A stretch of DNA of 64,000 bases from Xanthostigma xanthostigma (Eukaryota > Arthropoda > Insecta > Raphidioptera > Raphidiidae): contig OY754470.1 in assembly GCA_963575645.1 (NCBI GenBank), forward strand, positions 3,604,501 through 3,668,500, read 5' to 3'. A program made the position numbers and the translations under genes. The stretch's first letter is position 1, and the number at the start of each line of letters is the position of its first letter. Of the stretch, positions 36,961 to 49,967 are shown one piece after another. Below the pieces are notes generated by a model. That model made no database searches. It saw only the letters and a program-made list of their open reading frames with translations, and had not been told where the DNA came from.

Positions 36961-37456
36961 TAAGAAATATTATTTTTTTGTATTACCTACTAAAAATAAT
37001 TTGAATTATATTTTACCATACTAGTTCTTAGTGGTTCACTTCTCATGCCATGTAAAAAAGCTATTTTATAGGGTGTAGAGCAGAAAAAACAAAAAATAGG
37101 TTTAATAAAATTACTGCCAAAATGTATTAGCTACAAGGATTGTTACGTCTGACAGGTGTTAAACCTGTGGTAGTGAAAGTGTAAATAATGTTAAAATAAC
37201 TGCATTTAACGCGGAAAAAATAAGAATATTCTAAAATTAATTCAACCGAGTGCCTGTGGTCATTTTATGTATTTGATACGCTATAAATTCTAGTTATATA
37301 ATAACAGTTTATAATAATTTAAATCAACTAGCGTACGAAAAAAAGTACCGACTCAAGAATGTTTTTTGAAATTAGTGTTTTTTTTATGAATGGAATAAAG
37401 AAGTGTAACTATCTCACGTTATCATATGCCGGTTTCTTCTCAGCGTTAATTTTGAT

Positions 37457-37840
37457 TATATAGCGTATTTGAAGGGACCGGGTATTTTGTTTCGTTATAA
37501 AGAGTTTTCGTTAAGCGGAGAGTAAAATGGAACAATATAATTTTACGAATAAGTGGTTTTAATTTTGACTAAATAAAATGAACGAAATTTACCTAACAAA
37601 ATTACAATCTGTTAACTTTGTTTGTCGTTTTTTTTACTATGCCACTATTTTAATTGTATCTTTCTACAACAAACAAATGCACACATTTCCCATTGTTGAG
37701 GTCTTTATAATGACGTATTGTTTCGCTATTGAGAGTGATTGTTACGCTATATGTGTTTCAATATAACAAAACCTTAACAATTACTACGTATTAAAGACTT
37801 TTTCGTTGAATAGAAGTTCGCTATATAGAGTTTACACTGT
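37457..37840. mobile_element. mariner-like MITE, copy 1
   Basis: Starts with TATATAGCG, GGGACCGGGTATTTTG and TTCGTTATAAAGAG and ends CTATATAGAGTTTACACTGTA. The whole length aligns with 42766-43176. The termini are inverted relatives and end next to TA. Confidence 0.75.
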
Positions 37841-38805
37841 ATTTAAAAATAGATTGATGAACATATACATATAGATTTTGTTTTGTTTTTAGATTATATA
37901 CACTTGAAAATTATACGACCTCCAATAGTATTGCGACATGCACATTAATATAATGTTATAATAACCGCTGTTGTAACTCTTGTAAGCATTGAGCAGTTTC
38001 GTTTCATTGTTATAACAATTAACATTTGCTTCTTCAAGAACGCCACTGGCGTACGAAGGAGAAAGTAAAATGCATTGGCGCTTATTGCAAATTACAAGTT
38101 AACTAATATTTTGTTTGCTGTTCGAACACGCGTGCCGAGGAACAAACGAAGTGTACAATTTTTATAATACAAGTTTATTTTTTCATATATTTCAACCGAT
38201 AGCATTTTTCTTCAGATGAGTCAAAAAGAATCGTGCGCCGTGAGTGATTATTTGTTACAGTTTTTTTGTGATTTGTGTTTTTAAAAACTAGCGTCGGTAT
38301 CTATGTATATTAATAAAGTTTTAATATAAATACTTATATTTAAGCTAATTTGCTTATTTACATGATACCTATATAAGTATAAAACAACTGTTTTTAAAAT
38401 TTTTGTATGTCTATCATGTGTGTCTGTCCGGGTTGTGCGTATATCTAGTTTTATCGAACGGCGAGTTCAAATTGCAATATTTATCGTAATGTTCCAGATA
38501 TCAAAGCGTCAATAATTCGAATTACGTAAGCATGTTGGAAAAAAAATAGATCCAAATAACTAACAGCGCTTCTAGTACTTTTTTTTACCTACGGAGCCCT
38601 TACAGATCAGTAAAAATTGTCGCAGACCCTCAATAATAATAAAGTAAAAAATATTTCACTTAAAACAGTTAACTGTGGAGTTAGGGAGAGCGACAGACCC
38701 GCGCTCGACCCGCCCTTGCTGTATATCGCGCGATTTGCGTCCAAACGCATTTTTTCCTCTAATATATTGCAGAGATAATTGTATTTATGTCATTTTTGTT
38801 TTAAG

Positions 38806-41800
38806 ATGGGGCCGCTAACAAATAGTCGTACCGAATTCCTGCCTGGGGATCCTTTGGATCGAACTGAAACAATAAAATATAAGCGAGAAGGAGGATGTTT
38901 TGTTTCTAAACGAAAAGGATTTATGTTATTCCTGGCCGCGGTGATTTTTGCAATAATAGTTGGTCTTCTAGTTTATAGTTACGTTCCCTGCAAATATTCA
39001 AAGGTATGACCTACATGGAATCATCTATTATAAATATAAAAATGTAATTGTTCGTTCGTTCAAAATCTGTTTTCTCCCAGGGTTCTTCACCAATTGCTTT
39101 GCATAGACGCTAATGATCTCAGCTGTTAAAAAAAATTGTATTAAACTCGTAAAATGTTTAATTTGCTATATAATTTACAGGACAATTTAAAACTAATACC
39201 AAATTCGGAAATTGAAGGAGAAATAACGAGTAAGTTTCAAAAAAATAATAACAAGAAGAACGTAAAGTTACCAGAAAATGTAATACCTTCACATTACCGT
39301 TTGAGGATTCAGCCTTTCCTTGACGAACCGGATCCAAGGAACTTTACTTTCGAGGGTCGCGTTTCAATTGTAATCCAGGCCACGAAATCCGGCATCAAAG
39401 AAATCGTCCTGCATGCCAAGAACTTGCAGATAAATAAAGAAAATGTGACAGTTACAACGACTGTAGTTAAAAAACCGGCGCCGTTGATTTCATTGTCACA
39501 AATCAAAGAAGTTGAAAATATTACTTCCTCGAATATACCTTCATCGGAAGTACTGAGTACTACTGAGTTTCAAAGCGTAAACATTTCAAGAGATACTCCA
39601 GACTTGAATAGTTCCACAGGTTCACCATATCTTGCAAATGTTACTACTTCTGATAATTTGATCTCGTCTGATAAACTGACCACACCTAATCTTTCGACTG
39701 GCAATTCGAGTGTTTCTGACAATTCGACATCTTCCAGCGGCAAAGAAGGACCTACAACTATGTTAACTTCAGATACAATAATTGGTGAAAAAAATCCATC
39801 AACAAGCCCACCTTTAACTCCTTTGTTAGAAGCAACAACGTCGACTTCAAACGAACCTGCCGAAGTACAATTGACTTCAGCCGAGTCACTCATAATAGTA
39901 AAACAAGAATATGACAATGATAACGAAAAATATATTATTCATTTGGAGGCTCCGTTAATACAGAATAAAAACTACACGTTAGATATTGCCTTTAGTGGTA
40001 ATTTAACTGACGCTTTAGTAGGATTTTATAGGAGTTATTATGAAGAAGATGGATCCAAAAAGTGAGTCTTAAAGGATCATGAGTGATAAAAACGAAATTT
40101 GACGTTTTAATTATTTTTTTAGATGGCTAGCAGCGACACAATTCGAAGCTACCGATGCCAGAAAAGCATTTCCATGTTTTGATGAACCTAACTACAAAGC
40201 AAATTTTGAAATTAGTATTTGCAGAAGAGACAATTATTCCTCTATATCCAATATGCCTCTTAAGTCTTCAGAAAAAGCGTGAGTGAACATTATAATTTTA
40301 AATTACAAATCAGTTATTACTAAATAGATCTAACCAACTGATTGTCTAACAACTGTTGTCCTTTTCTAGTTCCGATCAACCTGGCTGGACTTGGGATCAT
40401 TTTGATGTGTCTGTACCAATGCCAACATATTTAGTCGCTTTTGTCGTCTCCGATTTCGTGTTCAAAGAAACGGCTGCAGGAAATGTAACTATTAAAGTAT
40501 GGTCAAGAAAAGAGATAATAGATCAAAGTGACTATGCCATCGAAATAACACCAAAAATATTAAAATATTTTTCTGAATACTTCAGTACAGCATATCCATT
40601 ACCGAAATTAGATCTTGTTGCTATTCCAGACTTTACGGTTGGAGCAATGGAAAACTGGGGAATCATTACTTTCAGGTATCTCTGATCCTTTAATTTTCCC
40701 ATATTTTTGTAAGGAGCAATATAGAAGACGTGTTATCATCGTCAAAAACTCCGATTTTAAATTTTTTTGTAAGCTTACCTAAGCTTCTAAAAGCGGATGT
40801 TTGAAAAATATCTAACTGTCGTCGGAAGGATACTGTGGGACTAACGATGCACCTGTATAGGCCAATGGGAAAAATAAGTAATTGTAATATATCGTTTTAT
40901 CTCATATATTTAATTAATACTTATTCGAATTTTAGAGAAGACGCGCTGATTAGATTGCCTGGAGCAAACAGTAAAACAACGAAAATATTAATAGCTATGA
41001 CCATATCTCATGAGATAGCTCATCAATGGTTTGGTAATCTTGTCACAATGAAGTGGTGGACAGACTTGTGGCTTAATGAAGGATTTGCTACTTACGTTTC
41101 ATTCATGGGTGTTAATGAGGTACCTAATATATTTTTGCACTAATTCAATACATTCGCCTGCGACATGTGTATAATCAGAAACCAAAAGAGCTGTTCATTA
41201 AGGTACATCGAAGTTATTTAACGGACCAGCACCTGGAAACGACAGTCAGTCGCCTATAACATCTGTCTAGCCTTACTGGACCGATCTAGTGTGCTAACGA
41301 TATGTCGTTTTCATTAGTTAATTTTCATTAAAAAAGTGACCCCACAATCTTCCTCCTTTGTTACGAGAACACCCTTAAATGAGCCAGAGAGTGCAAGCGG
41401 GCAAGAGTTTGGATACCGCTGAAGCAGACATATTTTGAGTGTTTTCCATAAATGTGTTAATAATTATTAATTACATATATAAAAAATGTAATTGTTTATT
41501 AACAAAAATTTAATTTGTTCAAGGTTGAGCCAGCGTGGCACGTGTACGATGACTTTGTGATCTATACGCTTCAAAATACTTTGAGCGTTGATTCATATCA
41601 TTCAACGCATCCGGTTTCCGTTCAAGTCACAGATCCAGTGGAAATTGAAGAAATATTCGATAGCATATCATACGGTAAAGGTAAGCATTCTTCTGAAATT
41701 ATTGACGTGATAACGTCTTATAAATTGATGAATCACCAATATTATAAATTGATAAAACACCGGCTGCATGTACGAAAAAGTGTAACGTAACGTTCGTAAC

Positions 41801-44800
41801 GCGTAACGCATAACGCGTAACGTTCCGCCTGACCCTGTGCGTGCTTTTTGCTAATTTCTCGCTCAATTTAAATCAGATCGGTTTGAAACCAGTCTTAAAC
41901 GAAAGAGGAGAACATTTTACATAGATTTCGTATAACAGAATTTGCCTAAACAGTTTTTTTATACAAATTTATATAGAAAAATATTTTATACAAATTTATA
42001 TAGAAAAATAGCTGTATAAATGCAATGTTGTCTAATGCATGGCGCGACGCGGTCGGTTGTCTTTGTTTTCCGTACATGGAAATTAGAAGCAAACGTATGT
42101 CTTGGCTTAACATGAAAACGGCTGCATTTCTAATGTTTAATTCAATTTTTTGACATTAGTATATTGTGAAATGCAACGCCTTCTAAGTTAAGTATTGGAA
42201 TAACTAATTATTATTAGAACATAATACTTTGTAAGTTGCAAACGTCACTTTTGACATTTCTTATCATTCCGACACCAAGGATAAGCGGATTGAAACCAAA
42301 TTTTGGGAGGTTTAGGTTATGTATTACGGAATACGTTATCACGTAAAACTATCGTCCGTAAACCGACTTTACAGACAACCAATTTTTTTTATTGATTTTT
42401 TAATCTACTTATAAGCACACTAGCGGTCCCGCTCGGTTTCACCCGGGTGCAAAAGAACGAATGGGGAGGAGGGACATGAGTACGCACATTTATCTTAATT
42501 TACTGAGATGAATGTTGTGTCCAAATTTCATGATTATTGGAATTACCGTTCAAAAGTTTTTGTCGGACGGGTAAATTTTGAAATACATTTTGCAACATTT
42601 TTCATTGATGCTCCGCTCTTATTGATATTATATAGTCTATAGCCTTCCTCGATAAATGGGCTATCCAACAAAAAAACTTCAATTTGAACCAGTAGTTCCT
42701 GAGATTAGCGCGTTCAACCAAACAAACTCTTCAGCTTTATATATTAGTATAGATTTTTATTCATATACACTCTAAACTCTATATAGCGAAATTGAAGGGA
42801 CCGGGTATTTTATTTCGTTATAAAGAGTTTTCGTTAAACGGAGAGTAAAAGAAAACAATATAATTTTACGAATAAATGATTTTAATTTTGACTAAATTAA
42901 GTGAAAAAAATTACACAACAAAGTTATAATCTGTTAACTTTGTCGTTTTTTACATTTTTTTACAACAAACAAATGTACACATTTCAAATAATCCCTTTGT
43001 TGGGGTCTAAATAATGACGTATTGTTTCGCTATTGAGAGTGGTTGTTACGTTATATGTGTTTCAATATAACAATGTAAACCAAACAATCCTTAGCAATTT
43101 CTATGTTGTAAGGAGTTTTTCGTTAAATAGAAGTACCTATATAGAGTATATAGAAGTATATAGAGTTTACACTGTATACCGATCTTAGTTGTGAAACGTC
43201 TATAATTTACAATACCTATCGGTCGTGTATATTCTCGCATGTATATAATAAATATAATCAGAAGCGCGCGGTGGTCCAATTAAAATAAATTATTTCGGTA
43301 TGTTGACAAAATGACTTTATCGTTTTGTTTTTTACAGGTGCTAGCTTGATAAGGATGCTAAATCACAGCTTAACAGAATCGATATTTAAAAATGGTGTTA
43401 GTCATTATTTACAAACATGGTAAGATTTTTTGTAAATTTAAATCATCTATGGTGTTGAAATAATCTTCACTCTGTACTTTTTAAAGCTTGATATAAAGAA
43501 AAAAATTAGCCCTCTGTCGAGCCCAAATCCTCAAATTTTCAGGCGTCAATAACAAACCCTGAAAAGAAATGTTTGAATACATACTAACTATATATTTTTT
43601 CAGTGCAGTGTTAAATTTCACTGCAATTATATATTTTAAATTATGAACGGATGTGTTAATTGCAGGAAATATAAAAATGCTGAACAAGACGATTTATGGA
43701 AAAGTCTAACCATAGCAGCTAACAAATCAAAAACGTTGCCTGTAAGCATCAAGGAAGTGATGGACTCTTGGACATTACAAGACGGATACCCCGTCGTCTC
43801 TGTGATCAGGGATTACAATACAGACTCCGCCACAATTACTCAGGTGAGAATCTACCTCCGAAAAGTGAACCTTTCAAAGAGTCCAATCAACTACTATGTC
43901 ATCATCAAAAACACTGCCAAATTAAATTGAGCAGATTACTTTGTCTTTTTATTTTTTCAACATTAATCAAGTAAACTTAAAAAGTTCAATTTTGTATTGC
44001 CCTTTTATCTTTTCAAGAAACGTTTTCTGGTCGATAACTCGACAGACGATAATCTTTGGTACGTTCCACTAAGCTACCAGACATCAACGGAACCGATTCT
44101 CTGGTCGACCACACCAAAAATATGGATGCAGAAGAAAGACAATTCAATAACGATTCAAAATCTAACACAAGCTTCGTCATTCAATTCATCATGGGTCATT
44201 TTTAATATTGAACAAACAGGTAATTATTTTTTTATTACTCATGCGGGAAAAGTGGTATCTTTACGCATGCTGTTACGGTTGAAAAGTAGCTATTTTCATT
44301 TGCGTGCGGAAACTTTATTTGTCGCACTGAAATTATTGTTTGCCGCACGCAAATTCAGAGTTACCATAGTTACCAATAACAATTTTAACTGAATTTTCAA
44401 CTTTTTAATGATTTAATTTTAATTTTTATTTCTTCTAATTTCTTTTTTTAATTCGTATTAAAATTTTAATTTCAATTTAATTTAATTCGTAATAAAAAAT
44501 AGTATGTGCAACTCGTGCGGCATTGTCGCACTAGTTGCACAATATACTATTGTTGCACTGAAATTATTGTTTGCCGCACGCAAATTCAGAGAAAAGAACA
44601 AAATAATAACGGTGTTGTTAAGTATGTGCAACTCGTGCGGAATTGTCGCACTAGTTGCACAATATACTATTTTTGTCATTATATAGGTCCGCGAACTGAC
44701 GTCATTCTTGCGCGAACGCTGATTGGTCAATCGGAACAAACCAATCTACTAACCTTGTTCCTTGCATAATTGTTTGAACTTGGTTTTGTCGAGAAAAAAA

Positions 44801-47800
44801 AATAAAATTAATATTTAATTAATGAATTATTTCAACAGTAAAGTAACAATATTATCGATCATGCAAATGTTTGTTTTCAGGCTACTATCGAGTGAATTAC
44901 GATGCAACCAATTGGAAACTGATTCGTGACTTATTAATGAACTCGAGCAATTCAGTTCCCGTAGCAACGCGAGCGCAACTGTTGGACGACGCGCTGAATT
45001 TAGCTGAAGCCGGTCAACTTGACTACTCGACAGCTCTAAATCTGACCCAATATTTGCCGCTTAAAGAGACACACTACATACCATTCTTAGTGGCCATGGA
45101 AAATCTTTTGGGGATCAAAAACATACTGGACGACTTTCCAATTTATGGGCTATTTCAAGTAGGTACCTTTTAAAATGGTGAGATTGTGTTTAAAACGAGC
45201 GCCAGCTAAAATAAATACTTTTTGTGGACAGCTGTCAAAAATGAGACGGACTTTGAAGCTACTAATTAAAATCAAACAAAATATTCATTATTTCTTAAAA
45301 ACTCAATTATTTTTCTGAATGACAATAGCGAATCTTTTATAATAGGCAGGTATAGCGAACTTAATCCGATTTTCACCCGGGCAAAGCCGGGCCGGCCAGT
45401 TATTATAGCCTATATCCTAAAAGAAAGTATCACGTCGTACCGAACAGTGAAAAAAAAATTACTTCAGTAGTTTCTGAGATAATCGCTGTAAAACTTTTCC
45501 TGTTAATAATATTAGTCAACATTTCAGAGACTTCAATGCATGCACAAGAACACCCAAGTGATTTTAATGCATGGTAAGAACGTATCACGGGAATCCCCGT
45601 AAATGAAGCGAATTGTGTTAGCTGTTTTTTTCACGCTTAAACGGCTGAACAGATTTCAATGAAATTTTGGATATATCTAATATACATCCTGGCTTAGGTT
45701 ATAGGCTATGTATCATTGCTTTACCCGCCCCGGTTCCGCTCGGGTGCTATCAATTTTCAATTGAAAAATTGATAAAAAAAAACTGTTTAAGTAAAACGGT
45801 TTTATTGTACCTACCTACAATCGGTGGTGCAGTAAAAGTTAGAAAATAATTGTGGGTTCGAGCTTTGATCGGACTAAAATAAAAGCGTGGGGCGCATTTA
45901 GTAGAAAATTTTCTTTTGCCGCAAATCAAAAATCATACCTGGAGGTTGACACGTTTTACTTTTTTGTTTGCAGAGATACATGCTCGAACTCATATCACCT
46001 AAATATTCTGAATTAGGGACAGAGTCCCGACCGAACGACTCTGAAGACGTTAAGACATTTCGATCGCACATTGTCAGAATAGCATGTCTCTTGGATCATC
46101 CACAGTGTGTTGACTGGGCAACAGAGCTTTACAAACAATGGATGTCGAAACCCGACAAAAACCCGTAAGTTGTGTTGCGTCTATATTAAAAAAATCGATT
46201 TATATTAATAAATATTAATAATATTTTACTTGGAACCCCTTCCACAATATATTTACGTTAGGTACAATAAGGTAGCGCACATTAAACCCACACCTGCAAC
46301 CAGCAACGGACCGATCTAGTGTGCTAGTTATTCGAGTTTTCATTAATTAATTTTCACTGTCCACTGATGTAAGCTGAACACAAAACCTTTTTTTGAAGTG
46401 AAAACTTCTTTAGCGGCGCTGTACACTTTTTTTGTAATGGGTAAAAAATGTTAAACTCGCGTCAGGAAAAGTAAGAACTGGGTGAGACTCTCTAAGTGAT
46501 AGTAATTGCCAGATACTTTTTATACAACGTTAGACATCTAGCGTTGAAATATCGTACATAAAAATGCAATCTATGATACAAACCATTTTATTTACAAGTG
46601 AAGGGTACACGGGAAGAAGGCGATTTGTCAGTAAAAATTCGAAATTGATTTTTTTATGCCATCTTGTAGCCAAAAGTCGTACCTGTTGGTGTATTCATTT
46701 TTGACAAGAATGCGCTAGGTCAAAAGTTATAAGCGTTGAAAGAAATGCTTCAGCATGTAAATGGTACAATCTTAAACACTTCAAAATGCTCTCCTGCACA
46801 ATTTACAATTTTTGACAAACCGCCTTCTTCCCGTGTACCCTTCAAGTGTTGTCAATAAATAAACAATGCTTCTAAATGCAAAAAATTAAGACGTTAATAT
46901 TCAAGTTTTCACTTCAGCCGGCACTCCCGGAGTGCAAACCGTCTTTTTTTTTCCTAGCTTCTTCTCCTTCCTCCTCTTCGCACAGCATCGTCAAAATACA
47001 AAATTCTTCCGCGGAACATGCACTCAAAGTTGCTGGTCCGTGCTGGATAAGTGTGTGCGGTCGTAAAAATCTACAAATCACTGCAAATTCTTATTAGAAC
47101 ACCTAATACTGTTTTTTTTAAATGGTCTGCCGTTCAGGTAAATAACTGTTTGAATTTGCGACAGGGTTCCTGTAGATTTTCGCGAAGTCGTCTACTGCAC
47201 AGCTATCAGAATTGGAACGACAGCCGAATGGGACTTCTTGTGGAATCGAACGCTCGAATCTTCGAGTAAACCCGGGGAATACGGCGTTCAACTGAGCAGT
47301 CTCGGCTGTAGTAGAGAAAAGTGGATACTTACAAGGTATTTATGAATTTAATTTTTATTCTCGAAATAAAGTTTATTTTGTGTTTCACTAACGAAAAAGT
47401 CCGTACGGGATTTTGTTTGGATCCTCGTTTTGCGTTCGGCAAGAATCCCAAAGATTATTAAACGCATCTATTTCCCGGAAACGAATGCAGCGAAATTCCC
47501 GAGTTTTCTCAGCCCTATATCTCGAAAACTATTTATTCCACGTAAATTTTGTATAGAACCTTTTTATGCAAATTAATCTCACGAACAAATCTATATCTAT
47601 ACTAATATATAAAGCTGAAGAGTTTGTTTGTTTGTTTGAACGCGCTAATCTCAGGAACTACTGGTTCAAATTGAATAAAAATTTTTTTGTTGGTTAGCCC
47701 ATTTACCGAGGAAGGCTATAGGCTATATAATATTACGCTACGACCATTAGGAGCGGAGCTTTAATGAAAAATGTTGCAAAAAGTATCTCAAAAATAAGCT

Positions 47801-49967
47801 TCTATTCATGTGAAATGCACTAACTAGATATACTCATATTAGTGATGGTAAGGGCACAACCTCAGGTAGATCAATCGGTAGCGCATGCGGCTGTCAATAT
47901 CAGGGTCGTGGGTTCGAGTCCCACGTTGGGTGAATATATTTTTATTTTTTTTTTATTTTTTACATTGCTTTCTTCTAAGGCTTACATTTAAATTTATTTT
48001 AATTTTATTTAATTCATTTAAAAAAAAAAATTAGTTAAAAAAAGTTTAAATACTGCTCTTTATCGACAAAAACTTTTGAACGGTAACTCCGATCAACATG
48101 AAATTTGAACACAACATTCATCTCGGTAAACTAAGATGAATGTGTGTACTCATGTTCCTCCCTTCCCCATTCGTTCTTTTACACCCGGGTGAAACCGGAC
48201 GGGACCGCTAGTTTTATAATAACCAAAATTAATATAAAACCGATGATTTACGAGATATTTGAGAAAAACTGATTTTCGTGAGGTAAATTTTTTAACTATG
48301 AAAAGATTCTTGCGTATGTTTACCATGGAAAATATTTCCGTTATATTTGTCTTTCATTAATTTCTGTGTCGTTTCCAATGTAATCTACAATCTCGTCAGT
48401 ATAGCGTTAATATGAAAAATTCAAACTTTTAAAATGTTTATAGGTATTTAGAAATAACGGAGACCAGCGGCCTAGTAAAACTTAACGATGTGGACTACGT
48501 GTGGAATGGGTTTGACACGCCTGTGGCCATCGACGCAGCTTTGCAGTATTTGTCGGAAAACTGGAATTTCCTCTACAACAACAGATACAAAGACACAGCG
48601 ATACAAATCAAGTATATTTTGGAAGTGACTTTTGGCAATCTTAAAACCGAAGCTCAGTATAGACAGGTGAGTTGCGCGAAAAATTAAATATTACATATGA
48701 CTCTCGTGCTTAGAAGTGAAACTTCTTAAGTTTTAACGGACTTATTATTTCAGCATTAGTCGAATTTGTTAGCGTATACACACACAGTACGCACTGCGCA
48801 TGCGCGTAGAGTGCGTACGACGGTTTGGCAGAGAGAGTAGAAACGATTCTCCCACTCTTTCCTTTCAACTGCCGATTGAAGTCTAATAGTATTAATAGAC
48901 GATCGAACTTGGTACGGACCGGACAGCGGATATGGTCCGCTCCATACCAAATCTGCTCGTCTACTAGACAGTAGTCTGCGTGTCCGCGCGGTTCGATGGT
49001 TTGCACATCGTACTTGGTCCGGTTCGTACTTATATCTGTGCGTGTGTATACAAGTACGATTGAACTTGATACATATAACCGTATAACGACGTCATTGTAA
49101 TTCAAAACGTTGTGCAACATGACAGAAATTTTGACAGAACGCGAAGTTCTTGGTGAAGTATTGGTATTATATAAAGATTTCCCATGTTTGTGAGATCTAT
49201 CAGATAAGTTATATTGTAACAGAGAAGCGCGTAACAACGCTCTAGAAATTCTTCGGGAGTGTTATTCAAAATATGATCTTCGCTATCAAGCGATTTTATT
49301 AACTTCATATGACTAAATTCATCGCGATCTTTCAAATAGAATTTTGCCCACTCCTTTCTTTTCTTCCTTGTTGTTTGTGGCGGCATTAACGTTGCCGCTA
49401 GAACAAACGCAATTTTCGCGCGCTTAATCGGCGGCATGACCTGTGTACAAGGAGACTGACAGATTCGGTCGTCTGTTGTAATCAGCGAACTTGATCCACC
49501 GTACCATGTCCGTTCCCGGCCCGTACCAAGTTCGATCGTCTATTAATACTATAAAAAAGTTTCGCTTCAAAAAATAAATAATAAGATCAGTGTGAAACAC
49601 TCAAGAGTAACTAGTAAACGTTTCGGTATTCCAAAATAATTAATTAAATTTATTTTACAATCTAATAAAGTGTCATTCTATAATTTTTCTATACTTCTAT
49701 AAATTCTATGATTTTTTATTGATAATTTTGGGCATGGACTGTAGACACTAAACACCTTGGTTGTTGAGCATTTATATTTATACAGATATTTGTATTGTTT
49801 TTTTTTCTTTTCAGTTCTTAGAATTTTACGAAGAAAACAAAAGCGAAGTGGATATTTTCAAGTTAACGATGGCTCAATGCTTAGAAAAAACAAAAATGAG
49901 GATACATTGGATCAAAACATTTTATCCAATTTTCAAAACGTGGTTGAAAAATTATTATGGACAATAA
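38806..49967 (+). CDS. aminopeptidase N-like, M1 zinc metallopeptidase with mucin-like insertion (APN-C)
   Basis: A second active membrane aminopeptidase. Exons: 38806-39003, 39181-40061, 40123-40278, 40370-40675, 40936-41119, 41524-41680, 43338-43419, 43666-43843, 44018-44219, 44881-45158, 45974-46164, 47165-47335, 48444-48666, 49815-49967; 1119 residues, longer than usual. The start ATG sits exactly at an acceptor. A basic cytoplasmic tail and one hydrophobic segment (about 47-61) make it type II. GAMEN is at 503-507, HEIAH at 539-543, Glu562 is the third zinc ligand and a SYGKG motif is present, so it should be active. The extra length is a Ser/Thr-rich segment with many N-glycosylation sequons at about 160-298, inside the N-terminal beta domain rather than in the stalk. 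No GPI signal. Most introns match APN-A in position and phase; APN-A has merged several exons. Long introns are filled with transposons. Confidence 0.88.
41702..42380 (-). repeat. dispersed 600-715 bp repeat, copy 2 (inverted)
   Basis: Near full-length inverted match to 50948-51662. It has two rather than three copies of an internal TATACAAATTTATATAGAAA unit and a different number of AACGTAACG-type minisatellite units. It lies in the APN-C intron 41681-43337. Confidence 0.85.
42420..42753 (-). mobile_element. non-autonomous Helitron
   Basis: On the minus strand it starts TCTATACTAATATATAAAGC and ends with an ACCCGGGTG hairpin region and CTAG before T. It is the uninterrupted relative of 47596-48211. 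Confidence 0.8.
42766..43176. mobile_element. mariner-like MITE, copy 2
   Basis: Aligns over its length with 37457-37840; ends TATAGAGTTTACACTGTA. It lies in an APN-C intron directly beside a Helitron. Confidence 0.75.
44320..44690. repeat. tandem repeats in an APN-C intron
   Basis: GTATGTGCAACTCGTGCGG occurs at 44502 and 44621, each followed by ATTGTCGCACTAGTTGCAC, and TGTTTGCCGCACGCAAATTC occurs at about 44338 and 44569. A related GTGCGAC..GTCGCAC block lies at about 22370-22500. Confidence 0.75.
45340..45760. repeat. degenerate GC-ended interspersed repeat
   Basis: Contains CACCCGGGCAAAGCCGGG and a later segment with GGTTATAGGCTATG and CCGGTTCCGCTCGGGTG, sequence types found at the GC-rich ends of insect Helitrons or SINEs. 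Boundaries are unclear. Confidence 0.4.
46599..46844. mobile_element. 246-bp MITE in an APN-C intron
   Basis: The ends GAAGGGTACACGGGAAGAAG (left) and their inverted copy at the right pair over about 35 bp, with TTTGTCA/TGACAAA continuing inward. Confidence 0.8.
47596..48211 (+). mobile_element. non-autonomous Helitron carrying a tRNA-like insertion
   Basis: Begins TCTATACTAATATATAAAGC after an A and ends with an ACCCGGGTG stem region and CTAG before T. The flanking two-thirds match 42420-42753, but a central block (about 47810-48055) is extra and holds a tRNA-like sequence. It lies in an APN-C intron. Confidence 0.8.
47866..47933 (+). repeat. tRNA-like insert inside a Helitron
   Basis: A D-arm-like ATCAATCGGTAGCGC, an anticodon-loop-like GGCTGTCAATA and a perfect T-arm GTGGGTTCGAGTCCCAC are present, but the acceptor stem pairs at only about three positions. 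It is probably a tRNA pseudogene or SINE head captured by the Helitron. Confidence 0.5.
48888..49550. mobile_element. DNA transposon remnant with perfect 30-bp TIRs, Harbinger-like
   Basis: The 30-bp ends at 48888-48917 and 49521-49550 are perfect inverted copies (starting AGTATTAATAGACGATCG). The interior encodes a minus-strand frame resembling the N-terminal part of HARBI1-type proteins. GAAGT..ACTTC-type termini lie just outside (48713 and about 49556), so it may have inserted into a copy of that MITE family. It sits in the last APN-C intron. Confidence 0.75.
49102..49437 (-). pseudogene. HARBI1-like transposase N-terminal fragment
   Basis: A 111-residue frame starting at an ATG, with a basic RKKRKEW stretch followed by an acidic helix-rich segment and a TPEEFLERC motif, resembling the region before the nuclease domain of PIF/Harbinger proteins. 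No DDE nuclease domain follows, so it is a fragment. The assignment is by likeness only. Confidence 0.35.

Larger units (their letters stand above)
28540..38770. other. gene-poor, repeat-rich interval
   Basis: Apart from the low-confidence frame at 28708-29151 no gene was supported. The interval holds the tandem duplication near 30.3 kb, MITEs near 31.1 and 31.4 kb, an interrupted Helitron at 32.9-33.9 kb, foldback elements near 35 and 36.2 kb and a mariner-like copy near 37.6 kb (all listed), plus AT simple repeats at about 28612-28632, TAA repeats at about 34360-34390 and AT-rich DNA without structure. Confidence 0.5.

Noticed and set aside
47866-47933. Functional tRNA gene
   Set aside because: The T-arm is perfect, but the acceptor stem is broken and it lies inside a Helitron.
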